Positions 49,816-60,512 of a stretch of DNA of 64,000 bases are shown here, in pieces (the stretch's first letter is position 1; each line of letters begins with the position of its first letter). Source of the DNA: Mactra quadrangularis (Eukaryota > Mollusca > Bivalvia > Venerida > Mactridae); the NCBI GenBank assembly GCA_025267735.1, contig CM046294.1:39679570-39743569 (forward strand), in the 5' to 3' direction. The position numbers were made by a program, and so were the translations under genes. Below the pieces are notes generated by a model. It was given only the letters and a program-made list of their open reading frames with translations. It did not search any database and was not told the origin of the DNA.

Positions 49816-51380
49816 AGTTAGCTGGACTCCGGTTAATAGTTCTAAGCTAAAGACATGGTTGAAAGGTTATGATCCGTCCAAGTTACAATTTTTAATTGAT
49901 GGTTTTAATTCAGGATTTAGAATTCCATATTCTGGAGAGAGATGTTTTAGAACATCTAACAATTTGAAATCAGCTTATCAAAATCCTTCAATTTTAAGGG
50001 AAAAAATATCAGTTGAAATAAAAGCAGGGAGAATTACTGGAGGGTTCGTTGAACCCCCATTTCCTAACCTCCAAGTCTCACCTTTAGGTTTAGTTCCCTA
50101 AAAAAGATCCTGGTTAATTTAGAGTCATTCATTTATCTTTCCCTGATCAATTGTCTATAAATGACGGTATATCGGACCATTTTTGTTCAGTTAGTTACCA
50201 GACAGTTGACAATGCTGTCTCTTTGATCATGTCATGTGGTCCATCATCTTTCATGACCAAAGTAGATATCAAGAATGCTTACAGAATTATCCCTATACAC
50301 CCTAAGGATCATGAATTGTTAGGTTTTAAAATAGGGGATGAATATTTTTATGATAAGTGTTTACCAATGGGTCTAAGTTATTCTTGTGCACTGTTTGAAA
50401 AATTCAGCTGTGCAGTACACTGGATCGCAGAGAAAAAATTGGGTTTAAAACATTGTGCTCATATACTAGATGATTTTTTCTTTGTAAATAAATATGAAGG
50501 TTTGAGCAAAAACGGTTTGGACATTTTCATTGACTGGTGTTGTAGTGTTGGCATTCCTATTAACCCTGTTAAAACAGTACAGCCTTGTCAAATTATTTCC
50601 TTTTTAGGTATTGAATTGGATTCTATTAAAATGGAAAAAAGACTTCCTCAGGAAAAGTTAATTAAATTAAGACTTGCTTTAAATAAATTTAAGCACTGTA
50701 AGAAAGCAACCTTATATGATCTTCAATCTATAATTGGCTTACTAAATTTTGCTTGCTCTGTGGTTGTTCCCGGTAGAGCTTTTATGCGTAGAATCATAGA
50801 TTTAACTCTTGGTCTAAAAAAGCCACATCATCATGTAAAGTTAAATAGGGAGGCCAGAGCAGATTTCAATGCTTGGTCTATTTTTATGGATGAATTCAAT
50901 GGTAAATCATTGTTTTTACAACAAATATGGATGAGCTCTGTTCAAATACACTTATTCACAGATGCTAGTAACATTGGTTTTGGTGGATTTTTCGCAGAAA
51001 AATGGTTCTATGGTAAATGGCCAAAATCATGGGAGAAGTATCATATTACATTAAAAGAATTATTTCCAATAGTTTTGGTTTTAGAACTTTGTGGGAATAC
51101 ATTGACAAATCAATGCATTGTCTTCCATTCAGATAATGAGGCTATTGTTCATATTATTAACAAACAAACTTCCAAAGATAAGAATATAATGATTTTGATT
51201 AGGCGTTTAGTGTTATGCACACTTAAATTTAACATATTATTTAAAGCTGAGCATGTTTTTGGAGTCGACAACAATTTAGCTGATGCCCTGTCTCGATTAC
51301 AGGTGTCCAAGTTTCTGGCAGAAGTTCCATTCAAGAATGCAGTACAGCTGACAATTCATCAAGACATGATCAGTCTTTGA
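49676..51380 (+). pseudogene. Ngaro reverse transcriptase-RNase H, interrupted
   Basis: The N-terminal part is open at 49676-50101 (WLKGYDPSKLQFLIDGF, GRITGGFVEPPF, LGLVP), then an extra T in CCC-T-AAAAAA gives TAA at 50099-50101. Downstream of that shift the other frame also has a TAA (50115-50117) before running open from about 50151 to 51380. Visible RT parts: MTKVDIKNAYRIIPI (motif A Asp), LPMGLSYS, ILDDFF (catalytic DD). RNase H parts: FTDASNIGFGG, LKELFPI, HSDNEA, DNNLADALS, with all acidic residues present. The one-base insertion and the stop make this copy non-autonomous unless suppressed. Confidence 0.8.
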
Positions 51381-52294
51381 AGTCAATTAAAGGTCAACTT
51401 CTTAACAATGCTTTATCAACAAGTAGTCGGAAACTATATGACAGAGTTTACCAACTGTTCTCAAATTTTTCTATGGAACATCTGGGATTAAAAGCAGTCT
51501 TTCCTTCTAACATTGAAACTGTTCTGCTGTTCATAGCACATTGTTATAAGCTTAAGTTAGCTCCTGCCACAGTTTCTTCTTACATTTCTGCCCTGAGCTT
51601 TAAACATAAAATGTTGCAGTTAGATGACCCAACTACTTCCTTTTTAGTCCAAAAAATGCTGGTTGGTTATAGAAATAGTAAACAACAAATAGACTGTAGA
51701 CTTCCTATAACTAGGCATATTTTGGACAAACTATTGGCTTCATTAACCCATACTTCTTCATCTCATTTTATTCAAGTATTAATAAAAGCTATGTATTTAG
51801 TAGCATTTCATGCCTTTCTTAGAATAGGAGAAATGACAGTAAACAACAAAGATACCCCAGGCTTGCTTTCTACATCCAATGTAAAATTCATTTACTCCGG
51901 TAGAACTCTATCTGGTTTTGAGATGTCTATACAAAATTACAAACATAGTAGTGGGGCCTCAAAAGTTCTCTTTATTAAGGCCCAACCAAACAGCTCATGT
52001 CCAGCTCAGGCTCTCAAATCATATTTGGATCTAATGAAGTCTGGACATGGCCCCCTCTTTAGTTTCATGGATGGCACTCCTGTATCCAGGCAATATTTTT
52101 GCAGTCAATTAAAGCTGAGTCTAACATGGGCAGGTTTGGATCCTTCAAAATACAAAGGTCATAGTTTCAGGATTGGAGCTGCTTCATATGCTGCTCAAAT
52201 GGGATACAGTGAAGAAAAAATTAAGTACATGGGCAGATGGAAGTCAGATGCTTATAAAAAGTACATTAGAATCCCTATGCTACAATTAGATTAA
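51377..52294 (+). CDS. Tyrosine recombinase of the Ngaro element
   Basis: About 305 residues. The N-terminal core-binding region contains LAPATVSSYISAL. The catalytic domain shows Arg in FLRIGE, His-x-x-Arg in GHSFRIGAAS and the nucleophile Tyr in SDAYKKYIR, the full R-H-R-Y set. The frame overlaps the RNase H stop by four bases (TTGA) and its first codon is TTG, so it is probably expressed by coupled translation or as a continuation. The enzyme would integrate the circular cDNA through the AAATAAA-type cores of the A/B repeats. The ORF is intact. Confidence 0.85.
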   Translation: MKSIKGQLLNNALSTSSRKLYDRVYQLFSNFSMEHLGLKAVFPSNIETVLLFIAHCYKLKLAPATVSSYISALSFKHKMLQLDDPTTSFLVQKMLVGYRNSKQQIDCRLPITRHILDKLLASLTHTSSSHFIQVLIKAMYLVAFHAFLRIGEMTVNNKDTPGLLSTSNVKFIYSGRTLSGFEMSIQNYKHSSGASKVLFIKAQPNSSCPAQALKSYLDLMKSGHGPLFSFMDGTPVSRQYFCSQLKLSLTWAGLDPSKYKGHSFRIGAASYAAQMGYSEEKIKYMGRWKSDAYKKYIRIPMLQLD

Positions 52295-52350
52295 TGCCAT
52301 TCAAAGTAAATCTAAGAAAAATAAGTTTTTTCTGCCACCATAATACATTT

Positions 52351-53017
52351 ACCCATGAGGTCAAGGGCCTCTGGGTTTATGTAATGTAAGTTTTGTTTGG
52401 AATAGTTGACTACTAGATTATTAAATTCAATTGCGAACAAGCACTAAACTATTACCCATGGGGACAAGGGCCTCTGGGTATTTGTATATAATTTTTGTTA
52501 AGTAGCATTTCACAAATACAAAAAAGGATAAGGGCTTCTGAATAGATGTTTAGAAAAAGTTAATACTTCTAAACGTGTCATGTAACTTGAGTTTGATTCT
52601 GTTAAATAACACATGATTCATGGAGACAAGGGCTTCTGAGTAATTGTGTTCTAAGTTTACTCAAACTGTTTTGAGCATGTAAATAATATGTCCAGTTGTT
52701 TTATTTGTTTTGTTGTCACTCTGTGCCATCATTTTGCACATTACTCATGGAGACAAGGGCTTCTGAGTAATTGTGTTCTAAGTTTACTCAAAGGGTTTTG
52801 AGCATGTAAATATTATGTCCAGTGGTTTTATTTGTTTTGTTGTCACTCTGTGCCATCAGTTTGCACATTACTCATGGAGACAAGGGCTTCTGAGTAATCG
52901 TGGTCTAAGTTTACTCAAATGATTTTGCAAAACATATTATTAAAATGTCTATTTGTTTTTTGTTTTGATTTTGTGTCATAATTTTACACATTACTCATGG
53001 GGACAAGGCTTCTGAGT
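52351..53017 (+). repeat. Six hairpin-bearing repeats in the Ngaro 3' region
   Basis: Hairpin units at 52351-52376, 52454-52479, 52616-52641, 52743-52768, 52870-52895 and 52993-53017. The last four sit in tandem repeats of about 123-127 bp. The outer stem is ACCCA/TGGGT in units 1-2 and ACTCA/TGAGT in units 4-6; the inner stem is GAGG/CCTC in unit 1 and GGAG/CTTC (with one G-T pair) later; the loop is ACAAGGG or similar. Coordinated changes keep the fold. A weak seventh unit lies near 52520. Confidence 0.8.
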
Positions 53018-53462
53018 GATTGTGTATTAACCAAATGTTTTTGCTATACATATATGATGTTCAGTGTGTGTTGTACAATACTTCCACTACACATTAAAGA
53101 TGGACTTTTGGTTCAATTGTACTGTTAGTTATTTAAGGTCTGATTATTGTCAGCAGTTATTAAGAAACAATTTGTATGATTAACTATAGATAACGGTCTC
53201 TAGGGGAAAAATACATATTGTACTAGTTTGTTGTATATAAATGTTCTTCATATTTAATTAGTTTTTACGTTTATTTCGGCTAGAGTGCTTATATTTTCAT
53301 GTATGCCATTAGATGTGATTTTACATATATTTATTAGGTCAAAAATAATGTATGAGCTATTAAAACAATTATTTCACCTTTTTGAACTTATTTAAATCAC
53401 AGACATTCGACAAGATGTTTTGTTTGGGGTAATTGTGTCCACATTTAGTTGCCACAATTTTG

Positions 53463-53693
53463 TGGCATAATGTTATACCCTTCAATCTTTGATACTAAAA
53501 AACAGTTTCATATTTTGATAATTTTATTCATGATTCATGGATAAATTATATGTATATATTATGTATATATTTGTTTGATGTCATTTTAATAAAAATGACC
53601 ATTTTCAATTCAAATCCATGTTGTTTGTTGATTCTGTTCCTTTTATTATCAAACGGAGAAAACTTCTTGTCGAGAAAGATATACATAAATAAA
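53463..53693 (+). repeat. Ngaro B1 repeat
   Basis: 231 bp starting TGGCATAATGTTATACCC and ending ACATAAATAAA, matching B2 at 54261-54491 with about one difference. Its last seven bases overlap the start of A2. Confidence 0.9.
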
Positions 53694-53876
53694 CATTTAT
53701 TGTCAAATAAATTATTTTATGGATACTTTCGTATTCCTGGTATAACCTGGGTACGAAAAAGTCTAGGGACGAATAATCAAAAAATTTATGGATTAAGTGC
53801 GCAACTAATAAGTTTATGCATTAAGTACGTCCGCCATTTTATCTTCATAAAGAATCTAAAATCAGACTAATTGTTT
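53687..53876 (+). repeat. Ngaro A2 repeat
   Basis: Second copy of the 190-bp A repeat, fused directly to B1 through AAATAAA. This B1-A2 junction is the template by which the element can regenerate its ends through a circle. Confidence 0.9.
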
Positions 53877-54032
53877 CCCTCCCACCTCACCCTAGCATTT
53901 GATTTGTATGTTATATGTGTTTCACTGAATATAATTGTGTTCTTATATAGTAAAATTTTTTACATTGATCTCAAATGATATGATATTGTCCATTGCTTTA
54001 CTTTTGTTTTAGGTCATTAATTTCATGACAAT

Positions 54033-54260
54033 TCATTCCTTGTTTTGATAATTTCATTCATGATTCATGTTAAATTATAGGTACATCATGTATATATTAT
54101 GTGTATATTTGTTGGTGGGGCATAATGTTATACCCCTCAATCTTTGATACTAAAAAACAGTTTCATAAATGTTATACCCTTCAATCTTTGATACTAAAAA
54201 ACAGTTTCATATTTTGATAATTTTATTCATGATTCATGGATAAATCATATGTATATATTA
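54033..54260 (+). repeat. Three partial B-repeat copies between A2 and B2
   Basis: Truncated, overlapping copies of the B repeat begin at about 54033 (interior part), 54117 (GGGGCATAATG... to TTTCAT) and 54169 (ATGTTATACCC... to TATATTATG), followed by full B2 at 54261. They look like slippage or repeated recombination at the B-repeat start. Confidence 0.75.
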
Positions 54261-54491
54261 TGGCATAATGTTATACCCTTCAATCTTTGATACTAAAAAA
54301 CAATTTCATATTTTGATAATTTTATTCATGATTCATGGATAAATTATATGTATATATTATGTATATATTTGTTTGATGTCATTTTAATAAAAATGACCAT
54401 TTTCAATTCAAATCCATGTTGTTTGTTGATTCTGTTCCTTTTATTATCAAACGGAGAAAACTTCTTGTCGAGAAAGATATACATAAATAAA
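54261..54491 (+). repeat. Ngaro B2 repeat (right end)
   Basis: 231-bp copy of B1. It ends ACATAAATAAA and is followed at once by a microsatellite, marking the right border of the element. Confidence 0.9.

Positions 54492-54492
<1 letters not shown>

Positions 54493-54523
<31 letters not shown>
54493..54523 (+). repeat. (ATT)n microsatellite
   Basis: About ten TTA/ATT units directly after the Ngaro right end. It could have been the insertion target or have grown afterwards. Confidence 0.9.
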
Positions 54524-54811
54524 CCAATTCATACTTTTCAACAAAAAATTGTGAGTGAACGCGTATGGTTTTTTTTCATACCCAGAATGTACTTCGAATG
54601 ACATAAACATTTAATTATTGTAGTTTGACCTACATAGAATATTGTTTATCGAAAAGGTTTATTACTAATAAGATTAAGTACTGCCTTATAAAATACTAAT
54701 TATTACTCATATTCATACTGCTTAAAGTATGATATTGATAAATGTTGTATACATTAAAGCTTGCAGAATTTTTGTTATTCAAGGAATAAAAATGCACAAA
54801 CCTTAATGCTA

Positions 54812-55152
54812 CAGTCCCATAAACGTAAAAAGTAGCCGTGAGAGCACCGTTCAGGCTCCGTGCGATCAAGCTCCGCAAGGACCCGTACAAACTCTTGCGT
54901 ACCCGTACGGACTGTTACGTTTTTACTAGGGCCCGTGAGGTGAGCCTAGGATACACGTGTCACTTTTAAAGTCAAATCGTGAACAAAATCGTGGCCGAGT
55001 ATGGATTAAACTTGCATAACTTCCAGCTACGGTTCCGTACGGGTGTGTTGTTTTGTGCCATGTGCTTACCGTCTCCTTAATGCGCAAGGGCTCCCACGGC
55101 CTACGACTGTCTGCACGTACGGGCCCGCAACATGCAACGATTTTATGGGACT
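54812..55152. mobile_element. GC-richer MITE with CAGTCCCATAAA ends
   Basis: CAGTCCCATAAA at 54812-54823 is repeated inverted at 55141-55152. The 341-bp interior is markedly richer in G and C than the surroundings and contains many CGTACGG, CCCGTACG and similar motifs, some in inverted pairs. The two opposed open frames inside it are a result of that composition. No TA duplication is seen. Confidence 0.6.
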
Positions 55153-55342
55153 GAGGCATAACGCAGTATTTGATTTCTGTCATATCGCGGCGATTCGCCA
55201 GTGCCTGACAACTATCCAACGTGTGACAATAGAAAAGCGAGATAACTATTGTAGAATATATTTCATGACTAAACTCTAAAAAGTTATACATGTTGAGATC
55301 CAAGATAACGATAGTACGACGCGCTACCGAGCCAACAATAGA

Positions 55343-55760
55343 GTTGGGTATCGCCAGCTAGTTTGTCCTCCGATATTTATCACGATAGTAACATTGTATC
55401 ACGATATGTATCACAATAGTGTTGCTGTTATATGAAAAATGGTTGGAAGGAGACAAAAGCGAACGAAATATTTTCTACCTTCTGAAATGGTAATATAATT
55501 GCACTTGTATTAAATGTACAAAAAAGGTAAAACAAATTGAGGTTTAATGTGTTCTTAATAAGAATTCATTTCTTTAGGAATACTAGTTCCATTAAAAGAC
55601 ACGATGTTGACATGCAACACAAAATAGTGTATTCAGTCTTCATTGTAGCATGATAACAAGTTGCTTTCATCATGTATCGATAGATTGTGGTACTATCACG
55701 ATACAATTTATCGTTATGCTAACGTCATGCTATATCGATTTATCGAGAATATTGCCCAAC
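55343..55760. repeat. Possible MITE with GTTGGG ends and TATCACGATA repeats
   Basis: GTTGGGTATCGCC at the left and GTTGGGCAATATTC (reversed) at the right give weak inverted ends. Inside, TATCACGATA-type units occur near both ends in opposite orientation. The pattern suggests an old non-autonomous DNA element; the call is tentative. Confidence 0.4.
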
Positions 55761-56632
55761 ATAAGCAATTAGGTTTGGTTCATAGTTAAAAGAAAAAGGG
55801 AGTTGAACAAATCTACTTTTAATCCGGTTGTGTAATATATTTGTGAGGGTTTTTTGCGAACTATTTAAGAGAAAATAGTAAATAATGTAATATTTACCAT
55901 TACAATAATCATTTCTCATATGATCGTTTACTACATAAACCTGTCCATGTCTTTATAAGTTGTATAGTATTAAGTATTCAAATCAACAAAACTTAACAAC
56001 TAATTATTTGCCCATAAATAGTATATACTCGGAGTGAATATTAAAAAAAGAAACGAAATATGCAAACAAATTTAATATTTACCTGTTTGTTCCATTAAAA
56101 ATCCAAAATATTTTTATTGAAACACGTTAAGTAATACGAGACAATGTTTTGCATGGTAAACGAAGTCTATACTTAAAATATAGTCTTAATAATACGAATA
56201 ATAAATGTCTACATGTAACTTGATAAGTGTTAACTAAACATTTTGTTCCGGGTCTGGATTAGTTTAACACTTCCTCCAACGGTTATCACTAATTTTACAA
56301 TCAACTAGCTGTATATTTTATTTTTTGGGGGGTTAACATATTTGATAGAATAGTTTTTGCTAAATATGAACAAACATTGTGCATTCAAATAAGGAAATGA
56401 ATATTTTATAATGAATATGCATATACACATCTTGATAATTTGTCTGGAGGTATTTTGTTTTGTTTTATATCCTCAAGTACATCTTTTACGGCTTGTAATA
56501 CAGAATTTAAAGTACTTTCAGTAGGCATGGTTAAGTCATAACGGCATTTAGTTGGTAGTCATTAGACAGTCGGATTCGCGTAAGTTCTTATCACATCCGA
56601 GGTAACCCAACTTGTTATAACTGAGCGAGATC
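55761..56632. other. No feature seen between repeats
   Basis: AT-rich sequence with no exon or RNA gene supported on either strand. A GTAAAT donor-like site near 56090 on the minus strand (after CAAACAG) has no matching coding exon. Confidence 0.4.
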
Positions 56633-56986
56633 GGGCGTGTTTGATTCAGTCTACTCCGAGTACTCCGGTCTACTCACCGATGAATCAAATGTCCCAATTT
56701 TGTAGCAAAACACAAGAATGGTGCAACAAGTTACAAGATGCTTTTTGTTAGATGAGAGCGGTTTATCAAAAGAGTATGATACAAAATATGTAAAAATATA
56801 GTAAATACATTTGCAATCCTCGCATAAAAACATGAATCTTTTTTAAACTACGTCATACGCCGCTTACTTCTCCTAAAAGGCAGGTGTATTCAGAGTACTC
56901 CGAGCGCTTGATCCGAACCGTTTGATTCAATTTTTTTAGTGATCGGACTACTCCGAGTACTCAGATCTCGCGAATCAAACACGCCC
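56633..56986. mobile_element. MITE with GGGCGTGTTTGATTC termini
   Basis: GGGCGTGTTTGATTC at 56633-56647 is exactly inverted at 56972-56986. Subterminal TTTGATTC/GAATCAAA and CTACTCCGAGTACTC motifs recur near both ends in opposite orientation. 354 bp, no transposase. The ends resemble PIF/Harbinger-type MITEs, but a 3-bp duplication is not evident. Confidence 0.7.
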
Positions 56987-57783
56987 TATGATAGCAGACA
57001 GCTCAAGATGTAGATTTTAGACTTATTCAGAACTAAGATAAAATGGCTATGCATACAACTATTGTTTCTACAACTATTTCACGTAAATTTTAAACATATG
57101 TTGGTCTCCTGTTAATAGTTTACAGATTATATTTCGTAAAAATATTTGTTTGACAAAAGAAGAAGCGTGACTTGTATGCAGCGCATTATTAACTATTGAC
57201 AAAAATGTAAACCGATTCAGACCCGGAAGATATAGTTTTAAACGCTCATAATGCATAAACATTTAGTTATATTCCTTTTACAAGTACAACTCTTTACAAA
57301 GAGAATGTATTTCATTTTACCTGTGGGATTTAATTTTCGTTGTATACGTGTTTAAGGTTCTTGGATTACATGATACAATAATTCGTACATTTGATGGAAA
57401 TAATAAAAATATAAGTACAGTTAATAGTTGCGTTGAAAGTTTAAGAGTTATAAATTTGTATTTAAAATGTAAATGTTACACACACACACAGGTTACAGAA
57501 ATAGAAATATGCGCATAAGCGTCGAAGCTTTAAAGCATTTCTTAGCGATTTTTATGCAATGATTTATTATGTAGCGTAAGCTAGCATTTCTTGATAACTG
57601 AATACTAGTATATTCGGAACAATTTGATATTCGACATCATCAATCTTAGTTTTGCTAAGATTGAAGCAGAATCGTTACTGAGTACTATAATGAGTGTGTT
57701 GCAAGCGATATGATTTTACCTCCTCATGCTCCCGAATAATAGTTTCATATTTATCCAACCCAAATAACATGGCGCTGCTTGAT
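56987..57783. other. No gene supported
   Basis: A minus-strand stretch around 57720-57770 reads LFGLDKYETIIREHEE before a GTAAAA site and resembles a receptor-tail exon, but its acceptor lies at the SINE insertion and no partner exons could be chained. A short AC repeat lies near 57480. Confidence 0.35.
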
Positions 57784-57792
57784 ACAACGGTA

Positions 57793-58020
57793 GCTGCGGC
57801 CGTGGCGTAGTGGTTAGCATGTCTGACTTCGAATCCGGAGATCGTGGGTTCGCAGTTGGTCATACCCTGCACATGAGTTGTCGACCTCGTGGTAGGGTAA
57901 GTTAGTATTGGTGATAGAAAAGTGTCCAGGAAATTTATAGTAGGAAGAGCTGGCCGTCATATACTCGTATATGACCTAAATATGCGTTGAATACGACGTT
58001 AAGTACCTTTAAAAAAAGAA
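57793..58020 (+). mobile_element. tRNA-derived SINE with 9-bp target duplication
   Basis: The head reads GCTGCGGCCGTGGCGTAGTG then GTTAGCATG (A-box-like) and later GTGGGTTCGCAGTTGG (B-box-like), a tRNA-derived pol III promoter. The body continues to an A-rich tail (CCTTTAAAAAAAGAA). ACAACGGTA at 57784-57792 is repeated exactly at 58021-58029, a clean target-site duplication. The minus-strand frame 57675-57872 crosses its head and is not a gene. Confidence 0.85.
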
Positions 58021-58029
58021 ACAACGGTA

Positions 58030-58845
58030 TTATATCAAATTTCAACAGAGGTTTCGTTTTAATGTACATGGCGTGTTTATGAGTTTTCAATAAAGAAATT
58101 GCCGACTCAATAGGTAAATAAGGTGATATAGGCACATCATCCTACTAATTTAAATAAACTCACTTCAATGTTAACAATGTATTATAAAAAGTGCATATAT
58201 ATACTGTAAATCTTAAAGTGAATAAAATATTCAAACTAACTGAACTAGTTAACTGGTAGAATGTTCAACCCAAAATATTGATTGTGAAGCGAAATTAACA
58301 ATTTAATAAAAAATAATAAATTTGTCTATACATATCTTAAATTACAATTAACGATGTCCATACTCACTTTTGAAATAAAGGTGGTTTAATATCAATAAAA
58401 TGATGTATGTGCATAACCTTATTCATGTATTGAGTGGGAAAGTTCATTGCATAAAGTACATTTTAAAACGCATTATCAACGATACGACATGTACTTAGCA
58501 TCCGATGTTCATCATTATGAGCACTTACGTTTTATTACTGTCCTGTGTCTCTAAACAGGAGCAAACGGTATCGACTGCTGCGTAATAGAATGTATCTTTG
58601 TTTTTTACAACCGACGATTGTTTTGTTGTGATTAAATTCTAAAATCATAGATTAAATATTTGTTTCACCGTGTTTATTTCGTTGATAATCATTTTGACAA
58701 CGAATTATATTTTTTTTATTAATTTATTACAAATTTATATGAATGTTAACAAATGCTGTTTTTTTTGTGAAATGTGTTACTATACACATGTCAATGTCTT
58801 GGAGATTTTTAAACCAAATGTTTTATTGCAGGCTTTTTTTTTCAG
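58030..58845. other. No gene supported upstream of locus D
   Basis: No exon fits the receptor family here. A leader exon for locus D may exist but cannot be recognised. Short frames on both strands are AT-rich chance. Confidence 0.35.
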
Positions 58846-58895
58846 ATTTTTGAACACAAAGATTGAGACTTTCTTTGGATTGTCGTTGATGATAC
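58846..58895 (+). pseudogene. Locus D signal exon with lost start codon
   Basis: A strong acceptor (CTTTTTTTTTTCAG) ends at 58845, then ten bases, then 40 nt to a GTAAGT donor at 58896. This is exactly the geometry of the B signal exon (ten plus 40 nt, phase 1). The 40 nt read TKIETFFGLSLMI, aligning with MKVEIFLRVLSAL of B, but the start codon is ACA instead of ATG. In-frame Met codons exist only upstream of the acceptor. It is probably dead unless another start is used. Confidence 0.65.
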
Positions 58896-60512
58896 GTAAG
58901 TGCAAATCTTATTAAGTGTAGAGATTAAGATCAAAGTTCACATTGTAAATTAAGTTCATAAAACTTTAATTTATGTGTTTATAACACAGAAATAAGCTAT
59001 TTGCATATTGATTATTTGTATATGACGCCATGGTGATGTTATAAAAAGTATGAGGAAGATCAATAAATAAAATTCGATGTTAATTGCCTAAAAACAAATC
59101 AAATTCAACGACTCACTCCTTGTTTCTGTTTCAAAACCACACCATTCCAGTAACAGACATTTTTGTATCCAATTCCTCCCCATCCCCATATACACTCATC
59201 AAAAGTTCTAAGTATACACTATTAGTTATAAGAAAAGCATAGTGAGAATAGTCAAATCTTAATTGTATTCTAGATACATATTATCCATACATTAACCATA
59301 GCTTCTAAAAATGAAAATATGTTCAATGTTGAAATCACTGATCAGGAACGAAACATGTGTTTTCATGATTTTCTAGTGCAAGGACAAAATGGTCGATGAA
59401 AATCACCAGACATTCTTTCATAAGATCCAGACATTGGTCGAAAGAAATAAGCCGGGTGAAAAAAGAAAACTATGACTCGAATGTCGCATACGCGCATACG
59501 CAACCGGAATACTTGAACCTGGCATGTCAGTATGAGAGGCACGGGTTTATTGACTTTGTTTTGGCAAATTTTGACAAAATGTATCTAAAATATTTGAAAA
59601 TGTTGTCTTCAACGAATTCGAGTAGACACAAATATTTCCCATTGTTACGCTGTAATGCGTTACGTGTTACTTTCGTTTCGACGTCACTGACGTTAATGAT
59701 CAAGCTTGAGAAAAAGCTTACATGATTTTGTTCATTTCACATCATTTAATGATAAGCATTGCTTTTTTGGATAGAAACTATTTTTTAGGAATTTAAAAGA
59801 GGACAAACTTTATCTCTAAAACTGTCCTAAACTTGGTTGTTTGTCCGAATTACTATTACATTTTTACATGCAAACGATATAATTATACAAACTGTCACAT
59901 TTTCTTTAAGCGTACCAACTTTTGTGGTAATTTCTAGCTGCGTTCATACAACTTACACAAGTAGTCATCATTTCCCTTCATTATTTTGAACTAACTTTTA
60001 AACAGTAGGCTAAGTGCATGGTTCTGGCTTGCAGATTCAAATGTAACGGATTTTGTTATATAATATCCAATTGGGTTAAAATAAAATCGTTACGTCGAAC
60101 AGTATAGCATGTTTTAAACTTTCATTCTCATATAGTTTTTTGTTTTGATTTGTTATTTCCTAGTAACACTTTATTTACTTTGTTACCATTTATGCCATTC
60201 AACTTATTATTACTGGTTGAACTTTGTGACTTTTGCATTGGACACCAATGAAATAAAATGTCGTTAAACGAAACATTTCTGTTGATTTTCAGACCAGTCT
60301 TTTTTCAACATTATTAGATACTGTTTACAGTTTTCATTCGAGAAATTGGTATGAAAATACATAATGTAGTTACCACAATAAAATATAATTTAAAAGATGT
60401 ATACTTAGACCATTAGACTAGTGTACTTGATGTGTTGCACTCATTATCCGCAATACCAACCGACATAAATCATTTCTCTAAGTAATACTCACTTTTTGTA
60501 AAACTTTTCCAG
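58896..60512 (+). other. Locus D first intron
   Basis: Between the signal exon and the first Ig exon. The 59396-59725 frame (109 residues, MKITRHSFIRS...) has no domain or relative that I recognise and no supporting context; I treat it as unproven. Confidence 0.4.

Larger units (their letters stand above)
45863..54491 (+). mobile_element. Ngaro/DIRS-like tyrosine-recombinase retrotransposon
   Basis: Layout: A1 repeat (45863-46052), SGNH hydrolase ORF, hairpin array, gag, RT-RNase H, tyrosine recombinase, hairpin-bearing 3' region, then B1 (53463-53693), A2 (53687-53876), three partial B copies, and B2 (54261-54491). Split direct repeats A1-ORFs-B1-A2-B2 with a tyrosine recombinase instead of an integrase define Ngaro-type elements. 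A1 and A2 are both 190 bp with about two differences; B1 and B2 are both 231 bp with about one, so insertion was recent. The RT frame is interrupted. Left and right ends both abut AAATAAA, a plausible recombinase core. No target duplication is expected for this class. Confidence 0.9.

Noticed and set aside
57300..58620. Chain of minus-strand exon-like pieces (58510-58590, 57717-57790, 57320-57350)
   Set aside because: Phases could not be joined into an open frame and acceptors are poor; only individual donor-like sites are visible.
59396..59725. 109-codon frame in the first intron of locus D
   Set aside because: No recognisable domain, no homologue among the loci, and no splice or promoter evidence; left as unproven.
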